A DNA stretch of 64,000 bases from Rattus norvegicus (taxonomy: Eukaryota > Chordata > Mammalia > Rodentia > Muridae). Below, piece after piece: positions 45,207 through 56,880 of the stretch. The notes beneath the pieces were generated by a model. It had not been told where the DNA came from. It saw only the letters and a program-made list of their open reading frames with translations, and did no database searches. The translations under genes were made by a program, and so were the position numbers. The stretch spans positions 241,470,602 through 241,534,601 of the forward strand of contig NC_086019.1 in the NCBI RefSeq assembly GCF_036323735.1, read 5' to 3'. Numbering within the stretch: position 1 is the stretch's first letter; every line of letters starts with the position of its first letter.

Positions 45207-45349
45207 GCAGAGGAAGAGCTTGCCTGGAGAGTGCCTGCTGCCAGCCCTGGGCTGAGTGCTTTGACACAGCGCGCCAGTGACACAGCAGTTGAGTGTGCTT
45301 CCAGAGACACAGACACCGACACCACAAACAGTCACACAGCAGTCATGAG
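45207..45349 (+). other. Ifit2: Ifit2 exon 1 (5' UTR plus five coding bases)
   Basis: The start is inferred about 30 bases after the TATA box; the end is set by the GGTAAGTC donor at 45350. The start-codon context is CAGTCATGA. The five-base coding contribution is the family layout and matches Ifit3. Confidence 0.75.
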
Positions 45350-47243
45350 GTAAGTCTTCACTTTTTCTGGTGGTGTGGGAAATGCAGTCAACCTTGATGA
45401 CACATGCAAATTCTAAAGAGCCACAGTCCCAAGAGAGGCCAGTCCTGTGTTAGTATTTGTATTCCTCTGTCTCTATAGTCACATTGATGTTAGTATTTTT
45501 ACACCTCTGTCTCTATAGCTGTATATAAGTCAGAAATCTGCTCAGTGATCTCCTCCAGCCCAGATCTGCTCACCTGGTCACTGAGAGCTGAGGTCTAGCA
45601 GGGGCTTCTTGGAAAGATGTGTCAGGGGGAAACGCAAGAATATTATTGAACGGAAGTATTCCCTTTTTAGATTTCTTTACTCTCAAAGTTGTATTTAGAC
45701 TACTAACCCCGATAATCTGGAATTGCCCAATTAAACTCAGAATTGCATCAGGGTTGTTAACTAAAGAGCATAGGAAGAAACTAGCTCCTCTTACTCAATG
45801 ATGTTATGAAATGGAATGTGACAAGGGAGTATTTGGAGGGCCCGTGCCAAGGTGTCCCCCGAGAAATCATGTCATGCATCAGATCTGGTCTGAAGGGAGT
45901 TTATTTTCGGGAAAGGAGGGGAGTGAGGACCTGGGGGGAGGGTTAGAGGCAGACAGACAGAAGCAGAGCCATGGGGGCAGAGAAGGGGGGGACAGAGAAC
46001 AAAGAAAGGGAGAGAGGTAGGGAGGAAGGGAGGGAGAGAGGAGAGAGGGAGGGAGGGAGAGCAGGAACATGTGAGAACAGAGAGTGATAGAGTGGCAGCT
46101 GGCAACCATTTCTACTCAGCTCACACATGGAGGGGGCATCTGGTGGCAGCAGGTAATAACCTGAGCCACTGCTAGGTCCCTGGGAGGAGCCTAGTGGAAC
46201 TGCCTGCCTGTAAGTTAACAACTGCCACTCAGATCTACTTCCTATCTTGTAACCTGAACCTGGCCCAACCAAAGCATTGGTGGTTTGCAAGGTGTAACAT
46301 AACAATTTAACGACAGGGGTTGGAGAGAGTCAATCCAGTTCAGATGCAACCCTTGTCACTTGACGTGGCTTTGCATCTGGCGACCTAACAAGTGAGAACC
46401 GGTTAGAATTTACAGATGACCTGCGCACAGCGCGGGAGGAATATGTGAGACCCCACAGCGTTCCAGAGGCTTCGGTGCTGGGTTAGTTTCTTTTCTGCTT
46501 ATTCGCTTATCGAGGTGAGACTGAAGGGAATCTTACAGGATGGGAAAATCTCTAAGAGTCACAGGGTACCTGAAAAAAAAGTTCTCCCTGTCAAGAAAAG
46601 GAGCAAGATGCCTATAAAGCCTCCCCTCCAGCCCTGCTTCCTATCCTACCTGTAAAATATAAACCTAAGAGAGAAGAATAAATTTTGAAGGGAAATTAAA
46701 ACAAAAATGAAAAAGTATTAATAATCCATTACCTATGTGAGGAATCACCAGTCTAAGAAGTACACATGGAGGAGGGGATGGGGACTACACTGCATTCAGA
46801 AATAAAAGTTTGAGACTTTGCTAACAGGTATAATACAATTAATAGGTGAAATATTCCAAAGATGATAAAATGAGCAAAAAAAATAAAGAATGATTAAAAA
46901 TAAGACACAGCAGTTAAAATGAGTAGATACCCAAAATACTTTAATCCTAGTACATATCCTAGTGATATTTACTCAGCCATGATTTTTTTCAAAAAGAATG
47001 TTTTCTTACAAAAGCAAGGAAATGGCATCAACCTAGATGTGCAACAACTGATGAATGAATTAAGAATATGTGGTTCATACAACAGAATTTTATTCAGCCA
47101 TTAAGAAAAAAAAAGAATTAGCCTCTCCCAAGGATGAGCTACCAAATTTGTTATTCAATACAAAATATTCAGCCCGAAAACCACATACGTACAAACAGCA
47201 AAAGGTGGGGTCAGCAAATTATATTTATTAGGTTTGTGCATGC

Positions 47244-47282
<39 letters not shown>

Positions 47283-49394
47283 CTCAAAGAAAAAGAGGCT
47301 ATTAATTTGAGGGTGGGGAAAAATAGGAGGGGTTTGAGGGAGAGACAAATGAGCTGAAGGGGAAAGAGACTTGCTTATATTTTAATTAAAAATGTACTTT
47401 TAAAAGAAAAAATGAAATCATGCAATTTGCAGCAAAATGGATAGAACTAGAAAAATATCATACTAAGTAAGAAAATCGTGATCCGGAAAAACAAACATTG
47501 CCTGTTCTCTTTCATAGGTAAATCTTAGCTTTGCATATATGTATTTGTGCGAATGTGTGCAGATGTCATGAAAGTAGAAATAGGATCAGGACAAGACAGA
47601 AAAGAGATATTAAGAGAGAGGGGAGAGGAGGGGCCAAGAGCCCATGTGATATAAAAATGAAAGTGGGAATACTGGTGTGGGAGGTTCAAGGGAGCCCAAA
47701 GACCTTCCAAAGCAAAGAGAAGAGCTACCTCACAGAAGCAATCTTTCAAGAAAACCCAACCTCCACCTAGGGCTGACCCCTCCTTCTGTTGGTCCTATTG
47801 CCTGTAATGGGCAGGCCCTCACTTCCCCATGCAGTAAGTCAGACATGCCCAACACTGAAGAAAGGAAAGGAGCCCATGGTCCTTGCTCACGGCTAGACTA
47901 AAACCGTTTAGAAGGAGAACATTTCCTGGGATCTCACTCTTTGCCAGGTGAACAGGCGGTGTGTTTTCAAATTGACTGTTTCTTTCCTTCTCTCTGTCCC
48001 ACAGTACAGCCAGTAAGGAATCATTGGAGAGCAGTCTACAGCAGCTCAAATGCCACTTCACCTGGAACCTGAGAGCAGAAGACGAGTCCTTGGATGAGTT
48101 TGAGGACAGGGTGTTTAACAAAGATGAGTTTCAGAACAGTGAGTTTAAAGCCACCATGTGCAACCTACTGGCCTATGTTAAGCATTGCAGAGGTCTAAAT
48201 GAGGCAGCACTGAAATGCTTAGGGGAAGCCGAAGACTTCATCCGGCAACAACATCCTGATCAAATAGAAATCAAAAGTCTGGTCACCTGGGGAAACTATG
48301 CTTGGGTTTACTATCACATGGGCCAGCTGTCCAAAGCTCAGGAGTATCTGGACAAGGTGAAACAGGTCTGTAAGAAGTTCTCCAGTCCCTACAGGATTGA
48401 GAATCCTGTGCTTGACTGTGAGGAGGGGTGGGCCCGACTAAAGTGTACCAAGAACCAAAATGAGAGAATGAAGGTGTGCTTCGAGAAGGCTCTGGAAAAG
48501 GACCCAAAGAACCCAGAATCCACTTCTGGATGGGCCATTGCAAACTACCGTCTGGATGACTGGCCAGCATCCAATGACTATATTGACTCTCTGGAGCAAG
48601 CCATTAGCCTGTCTCCTGACAACACGTATGTTAAAGTCCTCTTGGCAATGAAACTTGAGGAGGTGCATGAAAACCGAGCAAAGGAGCTAGTTGAAGAAGC
48701 CTTGAAGAAGGACCCAAGTGCAATAGATACAATGCTTGGTGCAGCCAAGTTTTACGTCAAGGTACATGACACAGACAGAGCAATACAGTTGCTTAAAAAG
48801 GCTTTGGAATCCATGCCCAACAATGCTTATGTGCATTACTACCTTGGGTGCTGTTACAGGTCAAAAGTCCTTCACATACTGAACACCGAAGAAACCACAT
48901 CTAATGGAAATAGGGAGAAGTTAGAGGCACTGATACAACCAGCACTGAATCACTTACGGAAAGCAGAGGATATCAAGGAGATGATCGAAAATTCCTGTAG
49001 TCACCTCGCCGGCCTTTATGTCACAACAAAGCAGTATGAAGAAGCCGATTATTACTTCCAGAAAGAATTCAACAAGGACCTCCGTCCCCTCCCTAAACAG
49101 TTACTCCATCTACGGTATGGCAACTTTCAGTTCTACGAAAGGAAGTGTGAAGACAGAGCCATCTACCACTATATGGAGGGTGTGAAAATAAATCGGGAAT
49201 CAAAGCCTAAAGGAAAGATGAGAGACAAACTTCGAAAACTTGCTCTAAGGCGGCTTTCTAGAGATGAATCTGATCCTGAGGCCTTGCGCATCTTGGCATT
49301 CCTTAGGGAGCATAGAGAAGGTCAGGGAGCTGATAAAGCCTCGGAGGGAGAAGAGGACCCTGGAAACCGGGTCCCTTCAGCATCTTTGGAATGA
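45345..49394 (+). CDS. Ifit2: interferon-induced protein with tetratricopeptide repeats 2 (spliced)
   Basis: The coding sequence is join(45345..45349, 48005..49394), giving 464 residues. Exon 1 supplies only ATG-AG before a GTAAGT donor. Exon 2 follows an acceptor (CTGTCCCACAG) and restores the frame as M-S-T-A-S-K-E-S-L, the expected Ifit2 N-terminus. The protein is an all-helical TPR protein. It has the family CHFTWNL motif near residue 19 and clear TPR units at about 52-80, 95-127, 248-273 and 334-357, with LDCEEGWARLKC near 138. There is no signal peptide or membrane segment, so it acts in the cytosol. Ifit2 is an antiviral effector that binds AU-rich RNA, dimerises and joins Ifit1/Ifit3 complexes, inhibiting translation and promoting apoptosis. 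The upstream ISREs make it strongly interferon-inducible. The C-terminus (PSASLE) is a little shorter than the roughly 472-residue mouse protein. No frameshift or internal stop is present. Confidence 0.97.
45838..46314 (-). mobile_element. solo ERV LTR, antisense in Ifit2 intron 1
   Basis: On the minus strand it begins TGTCGTTAAATTGTTATG at 46314. It passes through a 90-base pyrimidine tract (46072-45980), carries AAAATAAACTCCC as polyadenylation signal near 45905, and ends with GGGGGACACCTTGGCACGG. The tail matches the LTR fragment at 34.7 kb. No viral genes adjoin. Confidence 0.65.
47247..47280. repeat. (CA)n microsatellite in Ifit2 intron 1
   Basis: About 17 CA units. Confidence 0.95.
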
Positions 49395-49819
49395 AAACTA
49401 GTGACACAGTGGCAGGCTTACTGCTAGAAGGAAACCGCAAACCCTTACCAAGCTGCCATTTAAAATACTTAACAACTCCATGGACCAAGCATGGTCTGTC
49501 ATTCTGACTAATAGTATTCGTCAGAATTTTGGGGAATTCTGCTGTCAGGTTTTAGCACCTGAATTGCTGGATCATGGGGTGTCTGAGAGAGGGACCAAAC
49601 GCAGGGAGAGATGTAGGATCTTAGCAAACAGCGTAGGGTTCTATTTCTTTAAAATAGTTTCCACAGTAGTAATTCTTTAATCACCCCCCCCCAGCTTGCC
49701 TGGAGTTTGATGCTGTATTTATTCAAAGCAGCCAAATTCCTCACATGGGTGAGTGTTCCACCCTTGAATTACTTGAGATGTTGCACAGCCCTGCTCTACA
49801 ATGTCCATCAAAAGGCTGA

Positions 49820-49906
49820 GGAGCCAGGGACTGTGGCTCGGGACTGTGATCCTAGCACTTGGGAACTGAGACAGGAGGATTACAGTAAGCTTGAGGTCAG
49901 CCTGAA
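49820..49906 (+). repeat. B1 SINE in the Ifit2 3' UTR
   Basis: GGCTCGGGACTGTGATCCTA, GCACTTGGGAACTGAGACAG and GGAGGATTACAGTAAGCTTG plus GAGGTCAGCCTG match B1 in sense orientation, truncated at both ends. Confidence 0.75.
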
Positions 49907-50020
49907 CATGACCTGGAAGGGGTGGTGGTGGTGGGTGATGGGAATTATAAATGTAATACTTAATGACTACATATATTTGCCTTGCTAGTTTGAGTGTAGA
50001 TATGTCTATATAACCACTAT

Positions 50021-50022
<2 letters not shown>

Positions 50023-50100
<78 letters not shown>
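50023..50100. repeat. (CA)n(GA)n microsatellite
   Basis: About 20 CA units pass directly into about 19 GA units, 24 bases before an AATAAA. Confidence 0.95.
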
Positions 50101-50105
<5 letters not shown>

Positions 50106-50149
50106 GGTGATTTTGCTTTATTGAATAAATTTGAGACTAACAAAATAAT

Positions 50150-51260
50150 GTCCAATATTAATTGAGCTCAAAATAGAAATTCAATAGTGAGTCCCAGGTC
50201 TAAAAACAAACAAACAACAAAAGCTGTGGGGCCAAATCATTTCTCCAGTTTACCAGCCACTCCTCAATCTATGGCGTCTCACACACATGAGTTTAACTGT
50301 TCCATTAGCTCAGAGGCAGACTTCCAGAAGGCAGACAAGGAGACTTCTTAGCCACTCTTTTCTCCTATGACTATGTTGTTATATGAAAAGAAGGGGGATT
50401 CTGTCTCCCATCCTGACAATTCATATAAACATTTATTTCAAGTGTGTGGAAACTTCACTGGGGATGAAGGGATTGCCGATTTATACTTGCTGATTATAAA
50501 CTCCCAAGGGAAATGTTTATAGTCACTGTTAGGAAGCTTTCCCTGTCAAATGAACACTTATTTTATTCCAAAATGCTACATTGGACCCATATTGCAGATG
50601 CCAGGAAGGCAGCTGGCTGGAAGAATAACTTGGACTGAAGCTTAGGTGGAGAGACTTAGAAATGACATGGGTATTGGAGGTTGAGTTGTTTTCTTCCATT
50701 AGAAATGTGGCACATGGAGGAATATAAAAAATTCTCTTAACTCTGGAAAAAAAACTATAGAAACACCAAAAATTTGACAACTGCCATTTCCTAGGCAGAT
50801 CTTGAAGGGCCTAAGTATTGAGGTTGGTATGAATCAACAGAGTCAAGTGGCCCAGCCTAAGAACTGTCAGCTACATTCCGGGATACAAAAATGTTTCTCT
50901 ACTGGCATTAGCTTGTCTTTATGTATCCATGAACATCTTATTTAGCAATTAAAACATATATGAGTCTCAGATTGTTAAAACTAAACATTCCAACAGCTGT
51001 AATAATGGTCTATGATATTTTAAAAATTCAAATATTCTCTATGCATTAAGTCCATTGATATTTGCCATTTGAATTTCTGGAAAAATAACAAATGTTGTTT
51101 ATAAATAATGCATGATGGAACATTAAACTATGCTCTGGAACTGTACTGTACCTTCGCTTTTTTAGACTCAAGTGCAGATAATAAAGAGTAACATTACACA
51201 TCTCTTCTCTTCTGATATTATACCTCTGGTGTACTGGGCAACATTCTGTCTTGACTTAGC
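50150..51260. other. Ifit2 downstream region, possible distal 3' UTR
   Basis: AT-rich, without open frames of note. If the AATAAA at 51180 is used, this is transcribed as Ifit2 3' UTR. AT-rich ATTTA-like motifs are scattered through it. Confidence 0.3.
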
Positions 51261-51264
51261 TCCT

Positions 51265-52640
51265 AGGTTGCTTTCCTATTGTCATGATCAAACACAGACC
51301 AAAGCAACTTAGGATTTAAAAGGTTTATTTAGTTTACAAGATACGGTCTGTTGTTGAGGGAAACCAAGACAGGAATTCAAGGTAGGAACCAATCAGAGAC
51401 CACGGAAGGAGTTTAGGACATGACTTGACCACATCCTTCAGGGAATGGTATTTCCCTCCATAAGGATATCTGAGGATGGAACAAATTTATGAAAGGAACA
51501 TTTTCAAGAAGGGAATCTTGGGTACCAGCAAATGTGGGCAGGGACACAGAAATGCCTGAAGTCTTCCTCAATTTACAGAGAATAGTTAAATCAAATGGTG
51601 GTCCCAGGTGTTTTTCTGAAGTAAAACTGCATAGTTGTGCTTTTAATAACCCTTGTACATGCGGGCCCATTATTAAGGCCTCTGGCTTCAGTGATGAATG
51701 CAAACCTATATCTCTGTTATCAGGGGAGCTGTAACAATAAAAATGAGCCTGTGTGTGCAGTTGGCACTGTGTGCTCTCCTGCTGTGAGTCCCCTGGTCTC
51801 TCCAGACCTGATTTGGTGACCTGCTCACATCTCTTATGTATTCTCCAAGGTAAGTGATAAGTCCCCAGAAAAGCTCCCCTATGTGCTAGCAAACAAGCCT
51901 GTTAAAACCAAGACACCTTAGCTGCTGTTTCTCTTGGTCCAAACCTTACAGATCAACACCGCGTGACCACAAACCTGCTTCTGTATGCCCCTGGAGTCCC
52001 TGCAATGGCTTGGCATTCCATGAGTACTAATCCCAGCCAGAGATATTCTCAGGAGTGTCTGTGTGAGTGAAGAAGACAGGAAAACTTCTCTCATCTCCAG
52101 CTTGCTTTCAAATAGGAACTCTGGTCAGTGAAAAGTTTCCCCAGTGTGCCTCAGCTCAGAGTTGGTCCCTGAACGGAGGACTGAGTCATGATGTCATGTC
52201 CCACCCATCCTGCCACTCCCATGAGTTTGTCCTTGCTGTGACAAATCCCAGAGAGAAATAGTGAGAAGAGGGAGGGCTTATTGGGCTGATGTTCTCAGAA
52301 GTTAGAACCGTGGTTTGTTGGTCCTGTATTCTCTGGGATTGTGGCAACACTGGAACATGCTGCGGGCAGTACTAGAAGCAACAAATGGCTTGAGATAGAG
52401 TATCATATCTAAGTAGAATTCAGTGACCTGCTTCATCCACAGTTACTGTCACTTTCCAGTGAAGCCATCAAATTAAGAACTTATCAGTGGACTGAACTCT
52501 CAAAGCCCCCCCCCCCCGACTTAATTACCTCTGACTGATTAAATTCATCAGCTTGGGTTCACGCCTTCAATGTGGGAGCCTTTGGGGGAACATTCCATAT
52601 CCAAACCAGATCACTCCATGCCAGTAGATTCGTACTATAT
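51265..52640. repeat. two dispersed rodent repeats, family uncertain
   Basis: Termini ATTGTCATGATCAAACACAG at 51279 and CTTGCTGTGACAAATCCCAG at 52233 match the element end also seen at 6090(-), 40841 and 58530. Intervening sequence at 51400-52060 has no recognised gene. A C9 homopolymer lies at 52509-52517. Confidence 0.4.
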
Positions 52641-52644
52641 TCAC

Positions 52645-53390
52645 CCAGTGAGAGCAGAAGCCTTGGAAGTGTTCCAGTCCCGATGACACTATTTTTTCAG
52701 CATCCCTCCAATGTGCACCACCAGCCCCAGGCACCAACCTAGGAATGATGGTTCCAATTAAAGACTACAGCATCTAGGTGCTCATTTCCACATCACTGCC
52801 CCCATTTCAGGGAAGGGATACAGACTTAACAAGCCAGAAATTTTCCTTATGACCTAGAGTATGGCTGCCTAGTTGCTGAGAATTGCACATTTGCAAGGGA
52901 GACAAAAGAGGAAATCTGACTGAGACCCTTAGATATGCCTAAGTGCAACAGGTAGTAGGTTCTCTCAGCTGTATACAGCACCTCCCTTCAGCTACCTAAT
53001 CCAAGAACTCAAAACTGGAGCTCAAAATGGGGTTTATGAAAGGTTTGTGAAACCAAATGCCAAATAGTTCTTCTATAGGAAACTGCGGGCCAATTCTGTC
53101 AAAGACAATATGGAACGAATGAACGAATCACAGCAACTCCAAGGCCTCTCTGATGCCCTCCTCTGTAATTAAAAAAAAAATAGAGCATGCCTGCATTCGT
53201 ATCATTTCTGAGTTGGATGAATCCTTTTCATAGAAATTCCACTTCACCTCGAGGCTGGAAATTCCTGCGATCCTTGTAGTACTGGATCTGCTGCATGATG
53301 TCCTCAACTGTGTGCACAGATGACAATCTAGTCAAGAGCCCTTGGAAAGCCTCTCGGCTTCCCCTTTACCAATGTCTGTCATTAGACTAA
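52645..53390. other. Ifit2-Ifit3 intergenic sequence, no gene seen
   Basis: No open frame above 60 codons and no known repeat. Confidence 0.3.
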
Positions 53391-53394
53391 GTTT

Positions 53395-53600
53395 AGTGGG
53401 ATGATTCCAAAGTTAAGAGTGCTTCCTGCTCCTCCATTCAGTTGCCAGCACCCATAGCAGGTGGCTCATGACCACTTGCAAGTCCAACTCCAGGGAATGT
53501 GGTGGTCTTTTTTGCCTCTGGAGACAGCCATACACTGTGGACAGACAGACAGACAGACAGAAACACACACACATACTACATAAATATGTACTAAAATAAA
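53395..53600 (+). repeat. B2 SINE with (CAGA)n tail
   Basis: TTAAGAGTGCTTCCTGCTCC, TCAGTTGCCAGCACCCATAG and TGGCTCATGACCACTTGCAA follow the B2 order. The tail includes (ACAG)n. Confidence 0.8.
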
Positions 53601-53650
53601 TCTTTTACAAATATTAATTTGCCCTCAGTTATAAAGATGTAGTACTATTC

Positions 53651-53654
<4 letters not shown>

Positions 53655-53696
<42 letters not shown>
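53655..53696. repeat. (TG)n microsatellite
   Basis: About 20 TG units. Confidence 0.95.
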
Positions 53697-53699
<3 letters not shown>

Positions 53700-54790
53700 T
53701 GCACACACGCATGCACACACATGCTGTGTTTTCCATCATTATGTGCTTGTCTGTTCTATTGTGTGTATACTTCTCTGTGTGTGAGTACTCCTTTATATAT
53801 GAACATGTGTCTGTGTTTGTACATATGTATTACATTCAGACCATATTTCCTTTATCCATTCATATACTGATGGACATCTGGTTTGGTTCCATAGTCTGAC
53901 TATTTGAATAATGTTACAATAAACATGTGAGCACAGATAGTAAAATCTTGAACATGTCAGCTTAACATCCTACTAAATGGCTAAAATGACGTCCCACATG
54001 TGAGGAGGACATAGCTTTGGGCTTGCTATAATGAAGATTGTCTAGAGGGAATTTCCTTCTTGCCTTCATGCTATTACCTTGTGCATAGAGTGTCAATGGG
54101 ACTGACAGCAAATAAACTCTTTTCCTTCAATAATATTTAGCTCAGAAAACAGTACCAAGCATTCGTGACCTCCAGATGCTTGATTTTGAGCAAGATAAAT
54201 CTTTGCTACATCTTGCTACTCCATTTATCCAAATAAGACAGGCAGACTGTTGCCTTCTTCAACTGAACAAGACTATTTCTGAAGCAAGGCCAAAGATGTG
54301 AATTGGTGTTTATGGCCTCCTGTTCAAGAGACGCACCTTCTTTATCACAATTGAAGACATTGTGAAAGCGCCTAACTATGACTGTGTATCCCGTGACTCA
54401 CGTTCTCTTAAACACATGTCAGTGTGTAATGTGAAATAACAGGACTATTCAGCTAGCTCAGGGCTGAGAAGACGCACAAGCTGAGGAAATATTCTCAGAA
54501 GAGCGGAGCTCTCATGGATCCTTTGCATTTAAACGTTTCTTCTATTCCTTTGAAATGAACTTTTCACTTTTGCACGGTTTTTTTTTGAAAGGAGAGACTT
54601 TTATTTTACTACAATAAATTTTTTTGTTCCAATAATGGGGAAAATTATTGGTGACAACAAATGGCATGCAACTGTTACTAATACAGGACAAAATCAAATG
54701 TGTGTCCTAAGCCAGAAACTAGAATAAAATAAGAATGAAGAATGTGCAGAACTCATCTTACTGTGGTAGAGAATATCAGTTATGTTAGAT
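53700..54790. other. Ifit2-Ifit3 intergenic sequence, no gene seen
   Basis: Part of 53820-53960 (TTTATCCATTCATATACTGA, TGGACATCTGGTTTGGTTCC) resembles an L1 ORF2 C-terminal segment in antisense, diverged. Confidence 0.35.
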
Positions 54791-54794
54791 TCTG

Positions 54795-54925
54795 GGTAGG
54801 GTTGGAGAGATCTCTCATCCGTCAACAGAACCTGAGTTTAGTTTGACCATCCAAGATGAGCAGCTGAACCACGTATAACTCAAGCTCCAGGGGACAGTAT
54901 GGCCTCTCTTGTCCTCTATACAGTG

Positions 54926-54977
<52 letters not shown>

Positions 54978-54980
54978 GCG
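54795..54980 (+). repeat. B2 SINE with (CA)n tail
   Basis: GGGTTGGAGAGATCTCTCAT, CCATCCAAGATGAGCAGCTG and TAACTCAAGCTCCAGGGGAC resemble a diverged B2, followed by a (CA)n(CG)n tail at 54929-54984. Confidence 0.65.
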
Positions 54981-54989
54981 CGCATACAC

Positions 54990-56640
54990 ATGCACAAAGA
55001 AGAGAGTTAATGGAACAGAGAGGGAGAAAGAGAGAGAAAATCAATTGATCTGTCAGCCAATCCATCAAGCAACCAGCCAGTCAATCATGACCTCCTTTAT
55101 TCTTCCAAGAGGAAACAACTGGGTCAATGTGCCCTATGCCTGACTTAACCACTTCTGTTGCTCAGACCATTTCTGCACCGCTAAAGCAACATCTCTAATA
55201 ACAACACACAGTGCACAAATGTCCAACGTACAGTTTTCTATTAATCAGAGCAGACAGGGAAAAGGATGCAGGCCCGTCCTCCTTGGGCTTGTATTTCACC
55301 ATTTCAAGTCCCTCTGGACCAAAATCAGGCATTGAGTTCTTAGGCACAAAATGAAATGAGATCTCTGAAAACTTTAGACTTTTTGTGGATTTTTCTAACC
55401 GAAGCCTTTCAAAGCATAGGCTAAAGGCAAGTTCAGTGGGTCAAACAGGCGTGTCTTCTCACGCCTTACCTCTCACACCAGTAAGAGGAGCAAGTTGCTA
55501 CATGAAACAGGGAACCAGAACTGCACAGCTGACTGAGTTCATGCCACCTTCCTGACACATGGCAGTGATCTCTGAACTGGAACTCTCTTCCAGTGACAGG
55601 TTTGCTTTGTGAGCTGAGTCTGCTTTTGGCTGTTTCGGGCTGAAAAGAAGCACACTCCTAATTACCAATCCATTTCTTTTCTAACAAGCCAGGCTAACCA
55701 GACTCGGAGTGCTTATGGGCATTAATGTCATGACTAGGGGCTTTTATCAAACCTTTTACCAATCGTTATGGTGACAGTATGTGGAAACCTTTCTGGAACA
55801 GGTGCTTCGATGCCAATGAGACCACATGAAAGAGAAGATATGCTGACTAATGGACCGTGGCTAGGAGAGCTCCTGAAAGACCTCAGTCTTGAGTACAGCT
55901 TCATTTTCATACCATTCTCTAAAACAACAAGGTGGGGCAAAGAAGCAGGCAAGATTTTACAGAACCATGTGAGGCAACATGCAGGTTGTGAAGAGCCATG
56001 AGCCAATGTTTTTAGTTGTTTCTCCAGGTCATTTTGTCTCAAGGAGCAAGTGACTTCATGTTTAGCAGACGAACAGGAAAAAAAGCCTTCCTTTAAGCAA
56101 ATCGTTAAGTAAATCAGCAAATCAGTAGCTAAAAATTGGTCTACTCTACCTTCTACTTCCACATGACCTCATAATTCAAAGCAGAATTCTTTGACTTTAT
56201 CACAAATCTGTTCTCCCACCCAGGAGGCAGTTATGCACATAATAATTCCATTCCAGAACTGGTATACAGGAAATGGTCATCGCAGACCTCTAGGAACTAA
56301 AAGGCACAGCAAATTCCCCTGGTGTTTTGCTACTTGAATTCAGTGTAGCATAAAACAAAAGCATTGGTTCGATTATCCTCCAGGAAAAAAACAGGATTGA
56401 AAACTCTCTCCCACAAGGGAACACAGAGGGAAACTACTATTGTTCCCTCAAGAGATTTTAGAATAGTTTCTTTCATGTGGCCCCAGAAACGACTGTCAGA
56501 GTACCCTAGAGACTTTGTGGAAAACCTTCTTCTTCTTCCCAGATGCAGTGTCACGCTCCAGGAAATGCCTCCCCACCCTCTGACGCCACGGGCTCAGAGC
56601 TTACATAAAGTTTTGTGTCCAGGACATAGAAGATCTCAGT
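54990..56640. other. Ifit3 upstream region, no gene seen
   Basis: The 142-codon minus-strand frame (56162-55734) and smaller frames show no recognised domain. No TATA or ISRE is visible here; the functional promoter is immediately downstream. Confidence 0.35.
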
Positions 56641-56679
56641 AGTAAGTTTTGTTTTCCTCTTCTGGTTGATTTTAAGTCT

Positions 56680-56709
56680 GTTTCAGTTTCTAGTTTCCAC
56701 TTCCCTTTC
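56680..56709 (+). promoter_or_regulatory. Ifit3: Ifit3 ISRE cluster
   Basis: GTTTCAGTTTCTA at 56680-56692 matches the ISRE core TTTCAGTTTC, the same core as in Ifit2. It overlaps a second AGTTTCCACTTCCC (56692-56705) and continues into CCCTTTCAC. This gives three TTTC half-sites spaced 6-7 bases plus extra ones. ISGF3/IRF binding here would drive type I interferon induction. It sits about 85 bases before the TATA box. Confidence 0.85.
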
Positions 56710-56716
56710 ACAAACG

Positions 56717-56723
56717 TGAGTCA
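56717..56723 (+). promoter_or_regulatory. Ifit3: AP-1 consensus site in the Ifit3 promoter
   Basis: TGAGTCA is a perfect AP-1 (Fos/Jun) site, 25 bases downstream of the ISRE core. It is followed by GAGAAACAG, a possible IRF half-site. Function is inferred from position. Confidence 0.5.
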
Positions 56724-56776
56724 TGAGAAACAGCAGGACATCAGCTGATGAGTTTCTCCCCCACCCTCTGCCCCCT

Positions 56777-56783
56777 TATATAA
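56777..56783 (+). promoter_or_regulatory. Ifit3: Ifit3 TATA box
   Basis: TATATAA preceded by a C-rich stretch, about 95 bases before the start codon. It implies transcription starting near 56805-56810. No ATG intervenes before 56876. Confidence 0.8.
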
Positions 56784-56807
56784 TCGTCTGAGTGCCCACT
56801 TTCGGTG

Positions 56808-56880
56808 AACTGAGATTTCTGAACTGTTCAGCCCACACCCAGCTTTTCACAGCAGCATAGAAACAGATCGCCGTCATGAG
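56808..56880 (+). other. Ifit3: Ifit3 exon 1 (5' UTR plus five coding bases)
   Basis: The start is inferred from the TATA box; the end is the donor at 56881 (GTCAGT, a slightly non-consensus +3 C). The start context is CCGTCATGA, and the coding contribution is ATGAG as in Ifit2. Confidence 0.75.

Larger units (their letters stand above)
45350..48004 (+). other. Ifit2: Ifit2 intron 1
   Basis: 2,655 bases bounded by GTAAGT and CCCACAG. It contains an antisense solo LTR (45838-46314), a (CA)n at 47247-47280, and otherwise AT-rich sequence without genes. Confidence 0.85.
49395..50145 (+). other. Ifit2: Ifit2 3' UTR (proximal form)
   Basis: Runs from the TGA at 49392-49394 to the first canonical AATAAA at 50124-50129. 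It contains a B1 SINE (about 49820-49905) and a (CA)n(GA)n tract ending just before the signal. A second AATAAA at 51180-51185 would give a longer form. Which is used cannot be told from sequence. Confidence 0.5.

Noticed and set aside
48024..48026. Start of Ifit2 at the TTG at 48024
   Set aside because: TTG is an internal leucine codon; splicing from 45349 to 48005 supplies the real ATG and eight further residues.
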